From Botryobacter ruber (GTDB lineage Bacteria > Bacteroidota > Bacteroidia > Cytophagales > Hymenobacteraceae), in NCBI RefSeq assembly GCF_003347595.2, contig NZ_QCZK02000037.1:124001-188000 (forward strand): 64,000 bases of DNA, given 5' to 3'. This document shows positions 9,455-18,716 of this stretch, piece by piece (position 1 is the first letter of the stretch; each line of letters opens with the position of its first letter). The notes beneath the pieces are model-generated. The model was not told the origin of the DNA. It did not search any database and worked only from the letters and a program-made list of their open reading frames with translations. A program made the translations under genes and the position numbers.

Positions 9455-9677
9455 CAAAAGGTAGCGCTAGTTTCAGCAGCAGCAGACTGTGGCGGAGGGC
9501 CTGCTACCCGTTTTTAAACGCGTGGGGTGCAGGTGCATGTATGTGCAGTAAAAAAAGTTTGAAATTTTTTTCTGTTGCTTAGATAGAATAAAGCCTATAT
9601 AATCAACTGGTTAGAAAACAACGGGTGCCGCTGAGGGTGTAAAATGGAAAGAAAAGCCACAAAATTTACGGCGGCCT

Positions 9678-9709
9678 ATTGCGTGATCAGGGAAGATGTT
9701 GTATGTTTG
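9678..9709 (+). promoter_or_regulatory. promoter of tRNA-Ser
   Basis: TATGTTTG at 9702-9709 matches TAnnTTTG exactly, with ATTG at 9678-9681 about 20 nt upstream as a -33 element. The tRNA begins 26 bp downstream. Confidence 0.5.
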
Positions 9710-9734
9710 CAATCTCTTTAGCAGGAAGAGGCCC

Positions 9735-9822
<88 letters not shown>

Positions 9823-9847
9823 AAGCGAAAATAAATTTTAGAAAAGT

Positions 9848-9878
9848 TTTGACTATTTAAAATCTTCGCTTACTTTTG
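9848..9878 (+). promoter_or_regulatory. promoter of tRNA-Pro
   Basis: TTTG (9848-9851), a 19-nt spacer and TACTTTTG (9871-9878) match the full Bacteroidota sigma consensus TTTG-N19-TAnnTTTG. It lies between the serine and proline tRNA genes, so the latter has its own promoter. Confidence 0.65.
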
Positions 9879-9933
9879 CATCGCAATCAACGCCAAGGGT
9901 GATGGAAATCACACAAAGCTTGAAAGCACAGTT

Positions 9934-10007
9934 CGGGGTGTAGCGTAGCCCGGTATCGCGCCACATTTGGGATGTGGAGGTCGTAGGTTCGAATCCTGCC
10001 ACCCCGA
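9934..10007 (+). tRNA. tRNA-Pro(TGG)
   Basis: The acceptor arms CGGGGTG (9934-9940) and CACCCCG (10000-10006) pair fully; the discriminator is A. The anticodon stem CCACA/TGTGG holds loop TTTGGGA with anticodon TGG. The T-arm contains GGTTCGAATCC. Length 74 nt, no encoded CCA. Confidence 0.95.
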
Positions 10008-10010
10008 CTT

Positions 10011-10045
10011 AAAAATTTCGGAAGCAATTCCGAAATTTTTTGTTT
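10011..10045 (+). terminator. terminator after tRNA-Pro
   Basis: A perfect 13-bp stem (10011-10023 with 10028-10040) closes a GCAA loop and ends in a run of Ts. It starts three bases after the tRNA. A second small hairpin, GGCTAA-TTCG-TTAGCC, follows at 10048-10063 just before tRNA-Arg. Confidence 0.85.
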
Positions 10046-10072
10046 AAGGCTAATTCGTTAGCCGCAAACAAT

Positions 10073-10146
10073 GGTCTCGTAGCTCAGCTGGATAGAGCAA
10101 CTGCCTTCTAAGCAGTAGGTCTTTGGTTCGAATCCAAACGGGATCA
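10073..10146 (+). tRNA. tRNA-Arg(TCT), integration target
   Basis: The acceptor arms GGTCTCG (10073-10079) and CGGGATC (10139-10145) pair with two G-U pairs; discriminator A. The anticodon stem ACTGC/GCAGT holds loop CTTCTAA with anticodon TCT. The gene is intact. Its 3' part, from the anticodon stem onward, plus nine further bases recurs exactly at 59177-59230, which marks this gene as the attachment site of the island that follows. Confidence 0.95.
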
Positions 10147-10155
10147 CTTGAAAAT
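10102..10155 (+). repeat. attL, 54-bp direct repeat with 59177-59230
   Basis: The 54 bases from TGCCTTCTAAGCAG to ACTTGAAAAT are identical to 59177-59230. The match continues with two mismatches to 10195/59270 and so includes the tRNA terminator. Identity breaks at 10101 (C here, A in the other copy). This is the usual footprint of tyrosine-integrase insertion into a tRNA 3' end. Confidence 0.93.
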
Positions 10156-10156
10156 C

Positions 10157-10193
10157 AAGCACTTATGAGGTAAAACTTGTAAGTGCTTTTTTT
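10157..10193 (+). terminator. terminator after tRNA-Arg
   Basis: AAGCACTTA (10157-10165) pairs with TAAGTGCTT (10180-10188) and is followed by a T run. The same terminator is present beyond attR at 59232-59268, with two base changes. Confidence 0.85.
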
Positions 10194-10194
10194 A

Positions 10195-10216
10195 TTTGCA
10201 TACAATTTGCATACAA
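10195..10216. repeat. tandem 11-bp repeat, putative integrase arm sites
   Basis: TTTGCATACAA occurs twice head to tail immediately inside attL. A related sequence, ACACAATTTGCACACAA, lies inside the right end at about 59048-59064 next to the integrase start. Paired repeats near both ends are what arm-type integrase sites look like. The 186 bp from here to the hsdR start show no other gene. Confidence 0.5.
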
Positions 10217-10402
10217 GTTTACTGCTTATTCCCTTCCAACTTTATTAGATAATCTACTTCTCGTTTATTCACTTCTTTGCCAAAGAACTTTTTTAGCTTT
10301 CAAACAGAAGTTTAAAGTTTACACATTACTTTCCCTGTCATAAATATATTGATATCTTTATAAGTTTATCTTTAGAGACCGGAAACTTGAGATAAATATT
10401 GT

Positions 10403-13400
10403 ATGACACCTTCAAACTTTAGCTTTCTTGAAGCAGAATATCCTATTCTGTTCAATATAGGACAATCAGCAGAGTATCATCTGCATACAGATCCTGCTGC
10501 AAGCTTGATAAAACTCAGGTTGTTTGCGGAGCGATTGACAGTAAAGCTATTTGAAGAGCATGCTTTAGCGTTTCCGGAAGAAAATACGCAGTTTCAGCGT
10601 CTCAAAAGCCTGGAGTTTGAGCAGGTTCTGCCCTACAGCATCAAAGATATCCTACACCACATCCGGAAAACAGGTAATACTGCCTCTCACTCCGGAGAAG
10701 GTGAAGCTGATATAGCAAAGCATAATTTACTATTGGCTTTTAAGCTGGCAAAGTGGTATTACGAAACCTATAGCCATAATCCCTCTGACATTACAGGAGT
10801 TAGGTTCCAGATTCCGGCTAACCTGGATGCCCGCCACGCCCTGAAATTACTAGAAGATGATTATAAAGAACTGGAGGCTAAATTCAATCAGCTTCTGGCA
10901 GAGCGTAACACACAGGGATTACCAAACGACAAGCAGCAGGCTATAAAACAGCGTTCAGAAAAAGCAGCCAGCAAGATAGAAATGTCGGAGGCTGAAACCA
11001 GGGAGCTTATTGATGAGCAGCTGCGCAAAGCCGGGTGGGAAGCGGATACAAATATACTGAACTATAAAAAATATAAAATACTGCCCCAGCGCGGCAGAAA
11101 CATGGCCATTGCCGAGTGGCCTGCCGGACCTAAATGGGCCGATTATGCCCTATTCGTTGGCTTAGAACTTTATTCCTTAGTAGAAGCCAAGAAGTATGCA
11201 CAGGATATTTCTACAGATCTGGGGCAATCCAAAATTTATGCTGAGTTAGTAGAGGCGAAGAATGATGCTGAGCTAATCGGGAAATGGGATAAATATAAAG
11301 TACCGTTCCTTTTCTCTACCAACGGACGCCCTTACCTGGAGCAGATAAAAACGAAAAGCGGCGTATGGTTCCTGGATATCCGTAAAGCAACTAATAATGC
11401 AAGACCGCTGCAAGGCTGGTATTCACCTGCCGGATTAGCAAAACTGCTGGAGCAGGATGTTGATGCAGCAAATAAAAAACTGGAAACTACCCCCCTGGAC
11501 TTCCTACAAAACAAAAGCGGACTGGGGCTGCGAGAGTATCAGATAAAAGCGATACAGGCGGTTGAAAAGAAGATTATACAACAGCCTGATGATCGCAGGG
11601 CCTTGATAGCCATGGCTACGGGTACAGGTAAAACCAGAACTATCATTGGTCTTTGCTACCACCTGATCCAGACGAATCGTTTTAAGAGGGTTCTGTTTTT
11701 GGTGGACCGCACCTTGTTAGGGACGCAGGCTATCAACTCCTTCAAGGATAACAAGGTAGTAGACCTGAATACCTTTGCGGATGTGTATGAAATAAAGGAG
11801 CTCAAGCACATAGCACCGGATGTAGATACCCGCCTGCACTTTGCTACTGTACAAGGTATGGTGAAGCGCCTGTTCTACAACGAATCAGACGAGCAACTGC
11901 CATCGGTAGACCAGTATGACTGCATTATAATTGACGAAGCGCACCGTGGCTATTTGCTGGATAAGCAGCTCGACGAAGAGGACCTAGCCTTTAAGGACCA
12001 GCGCGATTACATCAGCAAGTACCGTATGGTGCTGGATTACTTTGATGCCTATGCCATTGGTTTAACGGCTACTCCTGCCCTGCACACTAAAGAGATTTTT
12101 GGTTCAGCTGTTTATACGTACTCTTATCGTGAGGCCGTAATTGATGGCTACCTGATAGATCATGAGCCGCCTTACCTGATCGAAACGGAGCTGAACGAGA
12201 ACGGCATTAGCTGGCAGAAAGGCGAAAAGCCTAAAGCGCTTGATAAAGAGACGAATTCTATTGTAGAGCTCGAAGAACTGGATGACGAGTTAAAGATCGA
12301 TGTAGCCGGCTTTAACAAACTCGTGCTTACCGAAAGCTTTAACCGCACTGTAGTTCAGCAGTTGGTTCAGCACCTAGACCCGGACAGCGAAGAAAAGACA
12401 TTAATCTTTGCAGCTACGGATAGCCATGCGGATATGCTAGTGGCTTTGCTAAAGGAAGAATTTAGCAAAACAAATGAATTACCCGATAACGCCATAGAAA
12501 AGATAACCGGCAAGTCTTACGATCCGGCTGAGCAGGTAAAGCGATTCAAGAACGAAAAGTACCCAAACATTGCCGTTACCGTGGACCTGCTGACCACTGG
12601 TATTGACGTTCCTGCTATATGTAACATAGTTTTTTTGCGCAAAATAAAGTCGCGGATACTTTACGAGCAGATGCTGGGGCGTGCTACCCGCCGGTGCGAC
12701 GAGATCAAAAAAGAGACTTTTAGAATTTTTGATGCGGTAAAGCTGTACGAAACGCTGCAGGATTACACCCAGATGAAGCCGGTAGTAACAAACCCTACCA
12801 CTACGTTTGTGCAGCTGGCTGAGGAACTGCCTGGCATTGACACGAACGAACGTGCGAGGCAGCAGATAGAGCAGCTGGTGGCAAAGCTGCAGCGTAAAAA
12901 GCAGAAGATGAACAGCCACCACGAAGAGCAGTTTAAATATACTTCGGGCGGCTCCTATCCTGATGAGATGATCGATAAGCTGCTGGAGCAACCTGTTGAG
13001 GTGAGCGTAAATGAAATTGTGCAGCTGTCCGGTCTCTGGAAATTTTTGGATGAACTGAAGCTGGACACTTCTCCTACACTTGTTTCCGACCATCAGGATC
13101 AGTACAAGCGAACAAAAAGGGGCTATGGCAAAGGCCAGAAACCGGAAGATTACCTGGAGAGCTTTGCGAAGTTCATCAAAGAAAATCAGAATAAGATTGC
13201 AGCACTTAACATTATTTGTACCAATCCGAAGAAGCTAAACCGACAATCGTTGAAGGAGCTGTATATGGAGCTGAGCCTGCATAATTTTTTTACTAATTCG
13301 CTGAAAGAAGCCTGGAAAGAAGCAAAAAAACAGGATATTGCTGCTGACATCATCTCTTTTATCCGAGCGATGACCATGAATAGCGAGACAATAGAGGATA

Positions 13401-13648
13401 AAACAGAGCGCATTAAACGAGCTGTAGATAAAGTACGGGCCATGCGCCCCTGGAATAAGACCCAGAGTAACTGGCTGGACCGTTTTGAAAAGCAACTGAT
13501 GGCCGAAACGGTACTGCAGTTGGAGGATCTGAACAGAGATCCTTTTAAAGATGCTGGTGGCTTCCAGCGGCTTGATAAAGTGTTTGAGCACCAGTTAACA
13601 GAAGTAATAGAAACCATAAACGATAATTTATACATACAAACTGCTTAA
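10403..13648 (+). CDS. hsdR: type I restriction enzyme, R subunit
   Basis: A 1,081-residue HsdR, the motor and nuclease subunit that translocates and cuts DNA lacking the host methylation. Order: an N-terminal HEPN-like DUF4145 region (about 1-130), a restriction-endonuclease region (about 190-330) with VEAKKY as the likely E-x-K of the nuclease site, then a superfamily 2 helicase. Walker A MATGTGKT is at 404-411 and the DEAH box at about 511-514 (IIDEAHRG); GLTATPA is motif III. The C-terminal part would dock on the methylase. It is the first gene of hsdR-hsdM-hsdS and ends 5 bp before hsdM. It is the first gene inside the island. The family is secure; the DUF4145-headed layout resembles EcoEI-type HsdR. 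Confidence 0.95.
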   Translation: MTPSNFSFLEAEYPILFNIGQSAEYHLHTDPAASLIKLRLFAERLTVKLFEEHALAFPEENTQFQRLKSLEFEQVLPYSIKDILHHIRKTGNTASHSGEGEADIAKHNLLLAFKLAKWYYETYSHNPSDITGVRFQIPANLDARHALKLLEDDYKELEAKFNQLLAERNTQGLPNDKQQAIKQRSEKAASKIEMSEAETRELIDEQLRKAGWEADTNILNYKKYKILPQRGRNMAIAEWPAGPKWADYALFVGLELYSLVEAKKYAQDISTDLGQSKIYAELVEAKNDAELIGKWDKYKVPFLFSTNGRPYLEQIKTKSGVWFLDIRKATNNARPLQGWYSPAGLAKLLEQDVDAANKKLETTPLDFLQNKSGLGLREYQIKAIQAVEKKIIQQPDDRRALIAMATGTGKTRTIIGLCYHLIQTNRFKRVLFLVDRTLLGTQAINSFKDNKVVDLNTFADVYEIKELKHIAPDVDTRLHFATVQGMVKRLFYNESDEQLPSVDQYDCIIIDEAHRGYLLDKQLDEEDLAFKDQRDYISKYRMVLDYFDAYAIGLTATPALHTKEIFGSAVYTYSYREAVIDGYLIDHEPPYLIETELNENGISWQKGEKPKALDKETNSIVELEELDDELKIDVAGFNKLVLTESFNRTVVQQLVQHLDPDSEEKTLIFAATDSHADMLVALLKEEFSKTNELPDNAIEKITGKSYDPAEQVKRFKNEKYPNIAVTVDLLTTGIDVPAICNIVFLRKIKSRILYEQMLGRATRRCDEIKKETFRIFDAVKLYETLQDYTQMKPVVTNPTTTFVQLAEELPGIDTNERARQQIEQLVAKLQRKKQKMNSHHEEQFKYTSGGSYPDEMIDKLLEQPVEVSVNEIVQLSGLWKFLDELKLDTSPTLVSDHQDQYKRTKRGYGKGQKPEDYLESFAKFIKENQNKIAALNIICTNPKKLNRQSLKELYMELSLHNFFTNSLKEAWKEAKKQDIAADIISFIRAMTMNSETIEDKTERIKRAVDKVRAMRPWNKTQSNWLDRFEKQLMAETVLQLEDLNRDPFKDAGGFQRLDKVFEHQLTEVIETINDNLYIQTA

Positions 13649-13653
13649 GCGAG

Positions 13654-15111
13654 ATGAGTGCAGAAGAAATAGCAAATAAACTCTGGAACCTGTGTAATGT
13701 ATTGCGCGACGACGGAGTTACTTACCACCAGTACCTGAACGAACTTACCTATATCCTTTTCCTGAGACTGTCGGAGGTGAAAGGCTTTGAAGATGCCATA
13801 CCAGAAGAATACCGCTGGGGAAAGCTCAAAAGCATTACCGATAACAAAGACCTGTTCGATACTTACCGTGAGCTGCTGGCCACCATCAGTACTAAGTCAG
13901 ACAACGCGGCGGTGAAGGAAATATATACCAATGCCTCAACTACCCTGCGTAAGCCGGTAAACCTGAAAACGCTGGTAACAAGCATCGACGCCATCGACTG
14001 GTACGACGACGTGGAGCAGGACAAAATTGCCACTATTTACGAGGATCTGCTGGAACGCAACGCCGGTGAAAAGAAAAGCGGTGCAGGCCAGTACTTTACC
14101 CCGCGTCCGCTTATTAATGTGATGGTGGAACTGGTAGCGCCTAAACTGGGCGAACGCTGGAACGATCCTGCCGCGGGTACTTTCGGCTTTATGATTGCTG
14201 CCGACCAGTACCTGCGCGTCAAAACCGACAACTATTTTGACCTGAACAGCGAAGACCGCCGCTTTCAGGTACACGAAGCTTTCAGCGGTTGCGAACTGGT
14301 GCAGGACGCCCACCGCCTGGCCCTCATGAACTCCAAGCTGCACGGCCTGGAGAGCCGCATTGAGATGGGCGACACGCTTTCGGAGCTGGGTAAGAGCTTC
14401 AAGAATTTTGACGGGGTGCTGGCTAACCCGCCTTTCGGTACGAAGCAGGGCGGCGAACGGCCAACGCGCGACGACCTGGTGTACCTTTCGGGGAACAAGC
14501 AGCTGAACTTTTTGCAGCACATTTACCGCTCGCTGCACAAGCGTGGCGGCGCCAGGGCTGCCGTGGTGCTGCCCGACAACGTGCTGTTTGAAGACGGCGA
14601 CGGCCGCAAAATACGCCGAGACCTGATGGACAAATGTAAACTGCACACTATCCTGCGCCTGCCTACCGGTATATTTTATGCTGCCGGTGTAAAAACTAAC
14701 GTGCTGTTTTTTGAGCGCGGCCAAACCGAGACAGGCAACACCGACAAGGTATGGTTTTACGACATGCGCACCAATGCACTGAGCTATGGTAAGCGCACAC
14801 CCTTTACCCGCAACGCCTTCGCCGATTTTGTGAAAGCCTACACCGGAGGCATGGCGCTAAGCGAGCTGAAAGACAGCTATGACGGAAGTATAAACCACGC
14901 CCGCCGCGCCGAAGTTCAGGACGAGCGCTGGAGCTGTCTCAGCCGCGAGGAAATTGCCCAAAAGAACGACTCGTTGGGCCTCGGTCTGATTGCCGATGCC
15001 AACTACAGCAGCATCCACACTGTAGAACCGATAGAACTCGCCCGCGAAGCCGCCGACGAGCTGAAAGCCATACAAGCAGAGTTAAACCAGATAATTGAAC
15101 TGTTGAGATAA
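13654..15111 (+). CDS. hsdM: type I modification methylase, M subunit
   Basis: 485 residues, normal for HsdM, an adenine-N6 methyltransferase that also forms part of the restriction complex. The N-terminal helical domain (about 1-150) begins MSAEEIANKLWNLCNVL. The cofactor motif appears as DPAAGTFGF at about 171, in place of the commoner DPACGTGGF. The catalytic NPPF motif is at about 258 (LANPPFGTK). The first base of the hsdS start codon is the last base of the hsdM stop codon (TAATG at 15109-15113), so translation is coupled. The second half of hsdM is clearly more GC-rich than the hsdS target-recognition regions that follow. Confidence 0.96.
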   Translation: MSAEEIANKLWNLCNVLRDDGVTYHQYLNELTYILFLRLSEVKGFEDAIPEEYRWGKLKSITDNKDLFDTYRELLATISTKSDNAAVKEIYTNASTTLRKPVNLKTLVTSIDAIDWYDDVEQDKIATIYEDLLERNAGEKKSGAGQYFTPRPLINVMVELVAPKLGERWNDPAAGTFGFMIAADQYLRVKTDNYFDLNSEDRRFQVHEAFSGCELVQDAHRLALMNSKLHGLESRIEMGDTLSELGKSFKNFDGVLANPPFGTKQGGERPTRDDLVYLSGNKQLNFLQHIYRSLHKRGGARAAVVLPDNVLFEDGDGRKIRRDLMDKCKLHTILRLPTGIFYAAGVKTNVLFFERGQTETGNTDKVWFYDMRTNALSYGKRTPFTRNAFADFVKAYTGGMALSELKDSYDGSINHARRAEVQDERWSCLSREEIAQKNDSLGLGLIADANYSSIHTVEPIELAREAADELKAIQAELNQIIELLR

Positions 15112-16598
15112 TGGAGAAAGAATTACCAGAGGGTTGGGTTGAAATTGGTTTTAAGGAAGTAATAAGCTATAAAAAAGGTAAAAAGCCTAGAATTCTCAAA
15201 AATGAAGAGTTTGGTGATTCAGTACCTTATTTAGATATAAGAGCTTTAGAGCATGGTGATTTTCGTCAGTATGCTGACATTGAATGTTCTAATTTAGTAG
15301 CTGATGATTCTGTGGCTATAGTCTGGGATGGTGCTAGAAGTGGCTGGGTAGCTAAAGTAAAGTATGGCGCCATAGGCTCAACTATAGCAGCATTATCGCC
15401 TATTCTCGTTGATGTAGATTATACTTACTATTACTTACGCTCACAGTTTAGATATCTCAATACAAATACAAGAGGTACAGGTATACCCCATGTGGATCCT
15501 GAAGTGCTATGGAGTTTAAACTTCCCCCTCCCACCCCTTGCCGAGCAAAAGCGCATTGTAGCCAAACTGGATGAAGGCTTTCAGCACCTCGATACCCTAA
15601 AAGCTAAGTTGGAACGTATACCGGAACTTCTTAAAAACTTCCGTCGAGCCATCCTCACCCAAGCTGTTACTGGCAAGCTGACAGAAGAATGGCGGGAGGA
15701 TAAGGAGGGTTTACAAACTGGAGAACAAGTATATCAGGATGTACTTCATGATTTAGAAATTGACTTTCAGAGTAGACTAAAAAGAGCTAAGGAAGAAGGA
15801 CGTTCTAAACCAAAGGACCATAGAAAAAACAAGAAGTCAGATAAACAACCTATTAGTTTACTAGACTTGCCAGAGGAATGGTGCTATGTCAGAGCAGAAG
15901 ACATCTCTTATTTAATAACAGATGGAGCACACTTTAAACCAACTTATATAGAAGAAGGTGTGAAATTTTTAAGCGTGAAGAATGTAAGGCCGTTTAGAAT
16001 ATCAGCTGAAGATTGTAAATACATATCTGTACAAGAACATACTAATCTAATTAAAAGGTGTAATCCTGAGCCTAATGATCTATTGTATACTAAAGTTGGA
16101 GCAACTTATGGTTATGCAGCAAAAATTCAAGAGGCTTATGAATTCAGTATTTTCGTAAGTCTTGCCCTAATCAAGCCTTCTAAAATTTTAGATAGTAGAT
16201 TTTTAGAAATCTTATTTAACTCAGAATTAGTTTTTGAACAAGCAAGACAACGAGTTAGTGGATCTGGAGTACCTGACTTACATCTAATAGAAATAAGGGA
16301 TTTCAGGTTGCCTTTGATGTCAATAGAAGAGCAAAAAGAAATCGTCAAAAGAGTAGAAGCGCTGTTTGCCAAAGCTGATGCCATAGAGGGTTACTATGCT
16401 ACTATAAAAGAAAAGATAGACAAGCTTCCGCAGGCGCTTTTAGCCAAAGCCTTCCGCGGCGAACTGGTGCCACAAGACCCTAACGATGAACCTGCTAGCG
16501 TGCTGCTGGGGAAGATAAGAATCGCTAAGGCTGGTGCAGTTAAGTTAGGTAAAGGAAAGAAGGCGAAAGGTGGTAAACAGGGTAAGCTGGTGTTGTAG
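15111..16598 (+). CDS. hsdS: type I specificity subunit
   Basis: A 495-residue HsdS, which picks the DNA target for both methylation and cutting. Two target-recognition domains are visible (about 1-140 and 250-410), each followed by a helical spacer. The first spacer reads LPPLAEQKRIVAKLDEGFQHLDTL and the second MSIEEQKEIVKRVEALFAKADAI, which is the typical internal symmetry. The C-terminus ends in a lysine-rich tail. Base composition alternates: both recognition domains are AT-rich while spacers and tail are richer in GC. This suggests that recognition domains have been exchanged horizontally. The recognised sequence cannot be read from the protein by eye. Confidence 0.94.
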   Translation: MEKELPEGWVEIGFKEVISYKKGKKPRILKNEEFGDSVPYLDIRALEHGDFRQYADIECSNLVADDSVAIVWDGARSGWVAKVKYGAIGSTIAALSPILVDVDYTYYYLRSQFRYLNTNTRGTGIPHVDPEVLWSLNFPLPPLAEQKRIVAKLDEGFQHLDTLKAKLERIPELLKNFRRAILTQAVTGKLTEEWREDKEGLQTGEQVYQDVLHDLEIDFQSRLKRAKEEGRSKPKDHRKNKKSDKQPISLLDLPEEWCYVRAEDISYLITDGAHFKPTYIEEGVKFLSVKNVRPFRISAEDCKYISVQEHTNLIKRCNPEPNDLLYTKVGATYGYAAKIQEAYEFSIFVSLALIKPSKILDSRFLEILFNSELVFEQARQRVSGSGVPDLHLIEIRDFRLPLMSIEEQKEIVKRVEALFAKADAIEGYYATIKEKIDKLPQALLAKAFRGELVPQDPNDEPASVLLGKIRIAKAGAVKLGKGKKAKGGKQGKLVL

Positions 16599-16618
16599 AG
16601 TATTCATAATAAATTTAT

Positions 16619-17371
16619 ATGAAAAAATTCATCGCATATTTTGATTTGCTTGGCTATAAACAATTTATAACCAATAATGACCATAACGAAGTTAGAAGGA
16701 GAATCATGCATATTATGCGTGATATGGAAACTGCATTGTCGGAAGGTAACTTTAGAGAGTCTATACATGGTCATGTTGTAGCTGACATGAGTAATTCGAA
16801 AATCAATTGTATTAACATTTCTGACACCATACTCTTCTGGACAAATGATGATAGCTTTGAAAGTTTTCAAGAGTTTATCAGAGTTGTTTACAGATACAAC
16901 TGGAATGGAATTCTCTTCAATTTCGCCGCGCGTGGATCATTAGTTTTTGATGAAATTGAAGTAATAGCTCATCGATTAGTTAATCAGGGTGGCGGTACTT
17001 ATAATGTTAACCCTATGTTTGGTAAAGGTTTAGTAAATGCACATTTAAAAGCCGAAAGTCAAAATTGGGCTGGTTGTGTTATAGATAAGTCAGTAATTGA
17101 GGAGTTACAAAAGCATACAGACGTAGAGCATTTTTTGAAACCATATGCAATTCGGTATCAAGTACCCTATAAGAAGGGGTTTGAAGTAAGCGAACAAGAA
17201 TTTGTTTTGAAAATTATTGAGGGTAACCTAAATAGTACAGCGTACACTAATACAAAAAGAAACATTGAAGATAATTTTGCTTCAGATAATAAAGATATTT
17301 CTAATATAAGAGTTCAAGAATTGTTAGCTAACACAATTAAATTCTTAGACGTTTTCAAAGAAGGCGTATGA
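16619..17371 (+). CDS. class III nucleotidyl cyclase-like protein
   Basis: A soluble 250-residue protein starting 20 bp after hsdS. I read it as a divergent class III cyclase-fold protein. FIAYFDLLGYKQF holds a metal-type aspartate (D9), CINISDTILFW holds a second (D69), and FAARGSLVFDE (R105-G106) sits where cyclases have R-G-x-x-x-x-G. The later FGKGLVNAHLKAESQNWAGCVID resembles the G-x-A-L-x-x-A-Y-x-L-E stretch of such proteins. Pyrimidine cyclases of Pycsar defence systems belong to this broad fold. No cyclic-nucleotide-sensing effector is adjacent, so that role is only a suggestion. Its position in a defence block, tight behind hsdS, fits an accessory defence gene. It could also be an inactive relative. 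Confidence 0.55.
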   Translation: MKKFIAYFDLLGYKQFITNNDHNEVRRRIMHIMRDMETALSEGNFRESIHGHVVADMSNSKINCINISDTILFWTNDDSFESFQEFIRVVYRYNWNGILFNFAARGSLVFDEIEVIAHRLVNQGGGTYNVNPMFGKGLVNAHLKAESQNWAGCVIDKSVIEELQKHTDVEHFLKPYAIRYQVPYKKGFEVSEQEFVLKIIEGNLNSTAYTNTKRNIEDNFASDNKDISNIRVQELLANTIKFLDVFKEGV

Positions 17372-17722
17372 TATACTTTTGAAGTAACTTAAAGAAACCT
17401 TCCTAAATATGTTAACCGTTGTTGGTGTTATCGCTCTTTCATCCAAGCAACGAAAACTTATAAATAATTCAGTAGTACGGTTCACTCTTTCGGATATGCA
17501 AAACAAAAAGCAGGTTATTGCAAGGATTTTAACCCTGCTAAATTATAATATTTAGTTTGTACCTCAACTGGGCCAGAGGCCCAACTATAGTTCGACACGA
17601 GTGCGGACGCTCGCGCCATAAGAACTAAAAAATTTATTCACTATTCCCCTCCCCGGAGAGCATAGGGGTAGGTAATTTTAATCAGATTTAAAAAACTTAA
17701 ATAACTTTTAGCTTATATTATC
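17372..17722. other. intergenic region with GC hairpins
   Basis: No gene is seen. TGGGCC-AGA-GGCCCA at about 17567-17581 forms a short hairpin, and a GC-rich patch with partial dyad (GAGTGCGGACGCTCGC) follows at about 17600-17616. The rest is AT-rich and presumably carries the promoter of the next gene. Confidence 0.5.
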
Positions 17723-18622
17723 ATGTCAAAATTTATTACAGGCAAAGAGCTTTCAGAAGCAGTAGATACTATTATATGGAAAGCTAAAGAAGAAATACTG
17801 CTTGTATCGCCATATATCAAGCTTGATGCACATTTTAAAGAGCTTTTTGAGAAGCAACGCCATAACCATAAGCTGCATATTTTGCTGATCTTTGGTAAAA
17901 ATGAAGGCCGGGTAGACAAAAGTTTTAATAAAACAGACATTGACTATTTTAAGCAGTTCCCTAACATAAGCATCATCTACGTACCTAACTTGCACGCCAA
18001 GTATTATGCTAACGAAAAGATGGGTGTTGTTACTTCTATAAACCTCTACGATTACTCCTTCAAAAATAATATAGAATTCGGTGTATTGTACGAGAACAAG
18101 CTCCTAAGCAAGTTTACAGGTAATAACGATAACGAAGTATGGAACACCTGTAAGGATCTGGCTGAAGCAAATGCTGTTGTATACATTAACAGGCCCATGT
18201 ATGCAGACTATGATGATTACAGAAGCTCCAAAGTGTTGCTTGACCTGACAGAAGCATTGTATAAAGGCCAAGCGGTTCCTAAAAGCGGTAAAAAACTGGC
18301 TGATTTTGAAGATGAACTAGACTTCGATAAAGTTTACAGCGAAATGCCTACCCGCCAGTCTGAACAAAAGCAGACAGCAGCGGCATATTCACCTAAGCCT
18401 GTTGCTGAAAAAACGTTTGTGCCTGGCTATTGCATCCGTACAGGTGTTAAAATACCTTTTAACCCCAAAGCACCTTTGTGTCATGACGCTTACAAGAGTT
18501 GGGCGCAATTCAAGAACGAAGATTTCAAAGAAAAATACTGCCATTACTCCGGCGAGGCATCAAACGGCGAAACAAGTGTGCGCAGGCCTATACTTCGTAA
18601 AAACTGGAATAAAGCTCATTAA
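17723..18622 (+). CDS. phospholipase D-like nuclease family protein
   Basis: 299 residues. The N-terminal half (about 1-175) is a phospholipase D-like fold with one HxK motif: NLHAKYY (H91, K93), followed by TSINLYD (N107) and NIEFGV (E118). Such single-HKD proteins work as dimers and include nucleases used in restriction and anti-phage systems. The C-terminal part (about 235-299) has four cysteines in GYCIRTG, PLCHDAY and KYCHYSG contexts, suggestive of a small metal-binding module, though spacing is irregular. No signal peptide, so it acts in the cytoplasm. It stands 350 bp after the cyclase-like gene and may have its own promoter. The substrate is unknown. Confidence 0.75.
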   Translation: MSKFITGKELSEAVDTIIWKAKEEILLVSPYIKLDAHFKELFEKQRHNHKLHILLIFGKNEGRVDKSFNKTDIDYFKQFPNISIIYVPNLHAKYYANEKMGVVTSINLYDYSFKNNIEFGVLYENKLLSKFTGNNDNEVWNTCKDLAEANAVVYINRPMYADYDDYRSSKVLLDLTEALYKGQAVPKSGKKLADFEDELDFDKVYSEMPTRQSEQKQTAAAYSPKPVAEKTFVPGYCIRTGVKIPFNPKAPLCHDAYKSWAQFKNEDFKEKYCHYSGEASNGETSVRRPILRKNWNKAH

Positions 18623-18716
18623 GCACATCATATAATCCTGGCCAGCCTTATATAAAAAAAGTATAAGTCAAAGTTCATTCTAAGTTCTGTAGATTTAATA
18701 TTATAACACCATCTAT

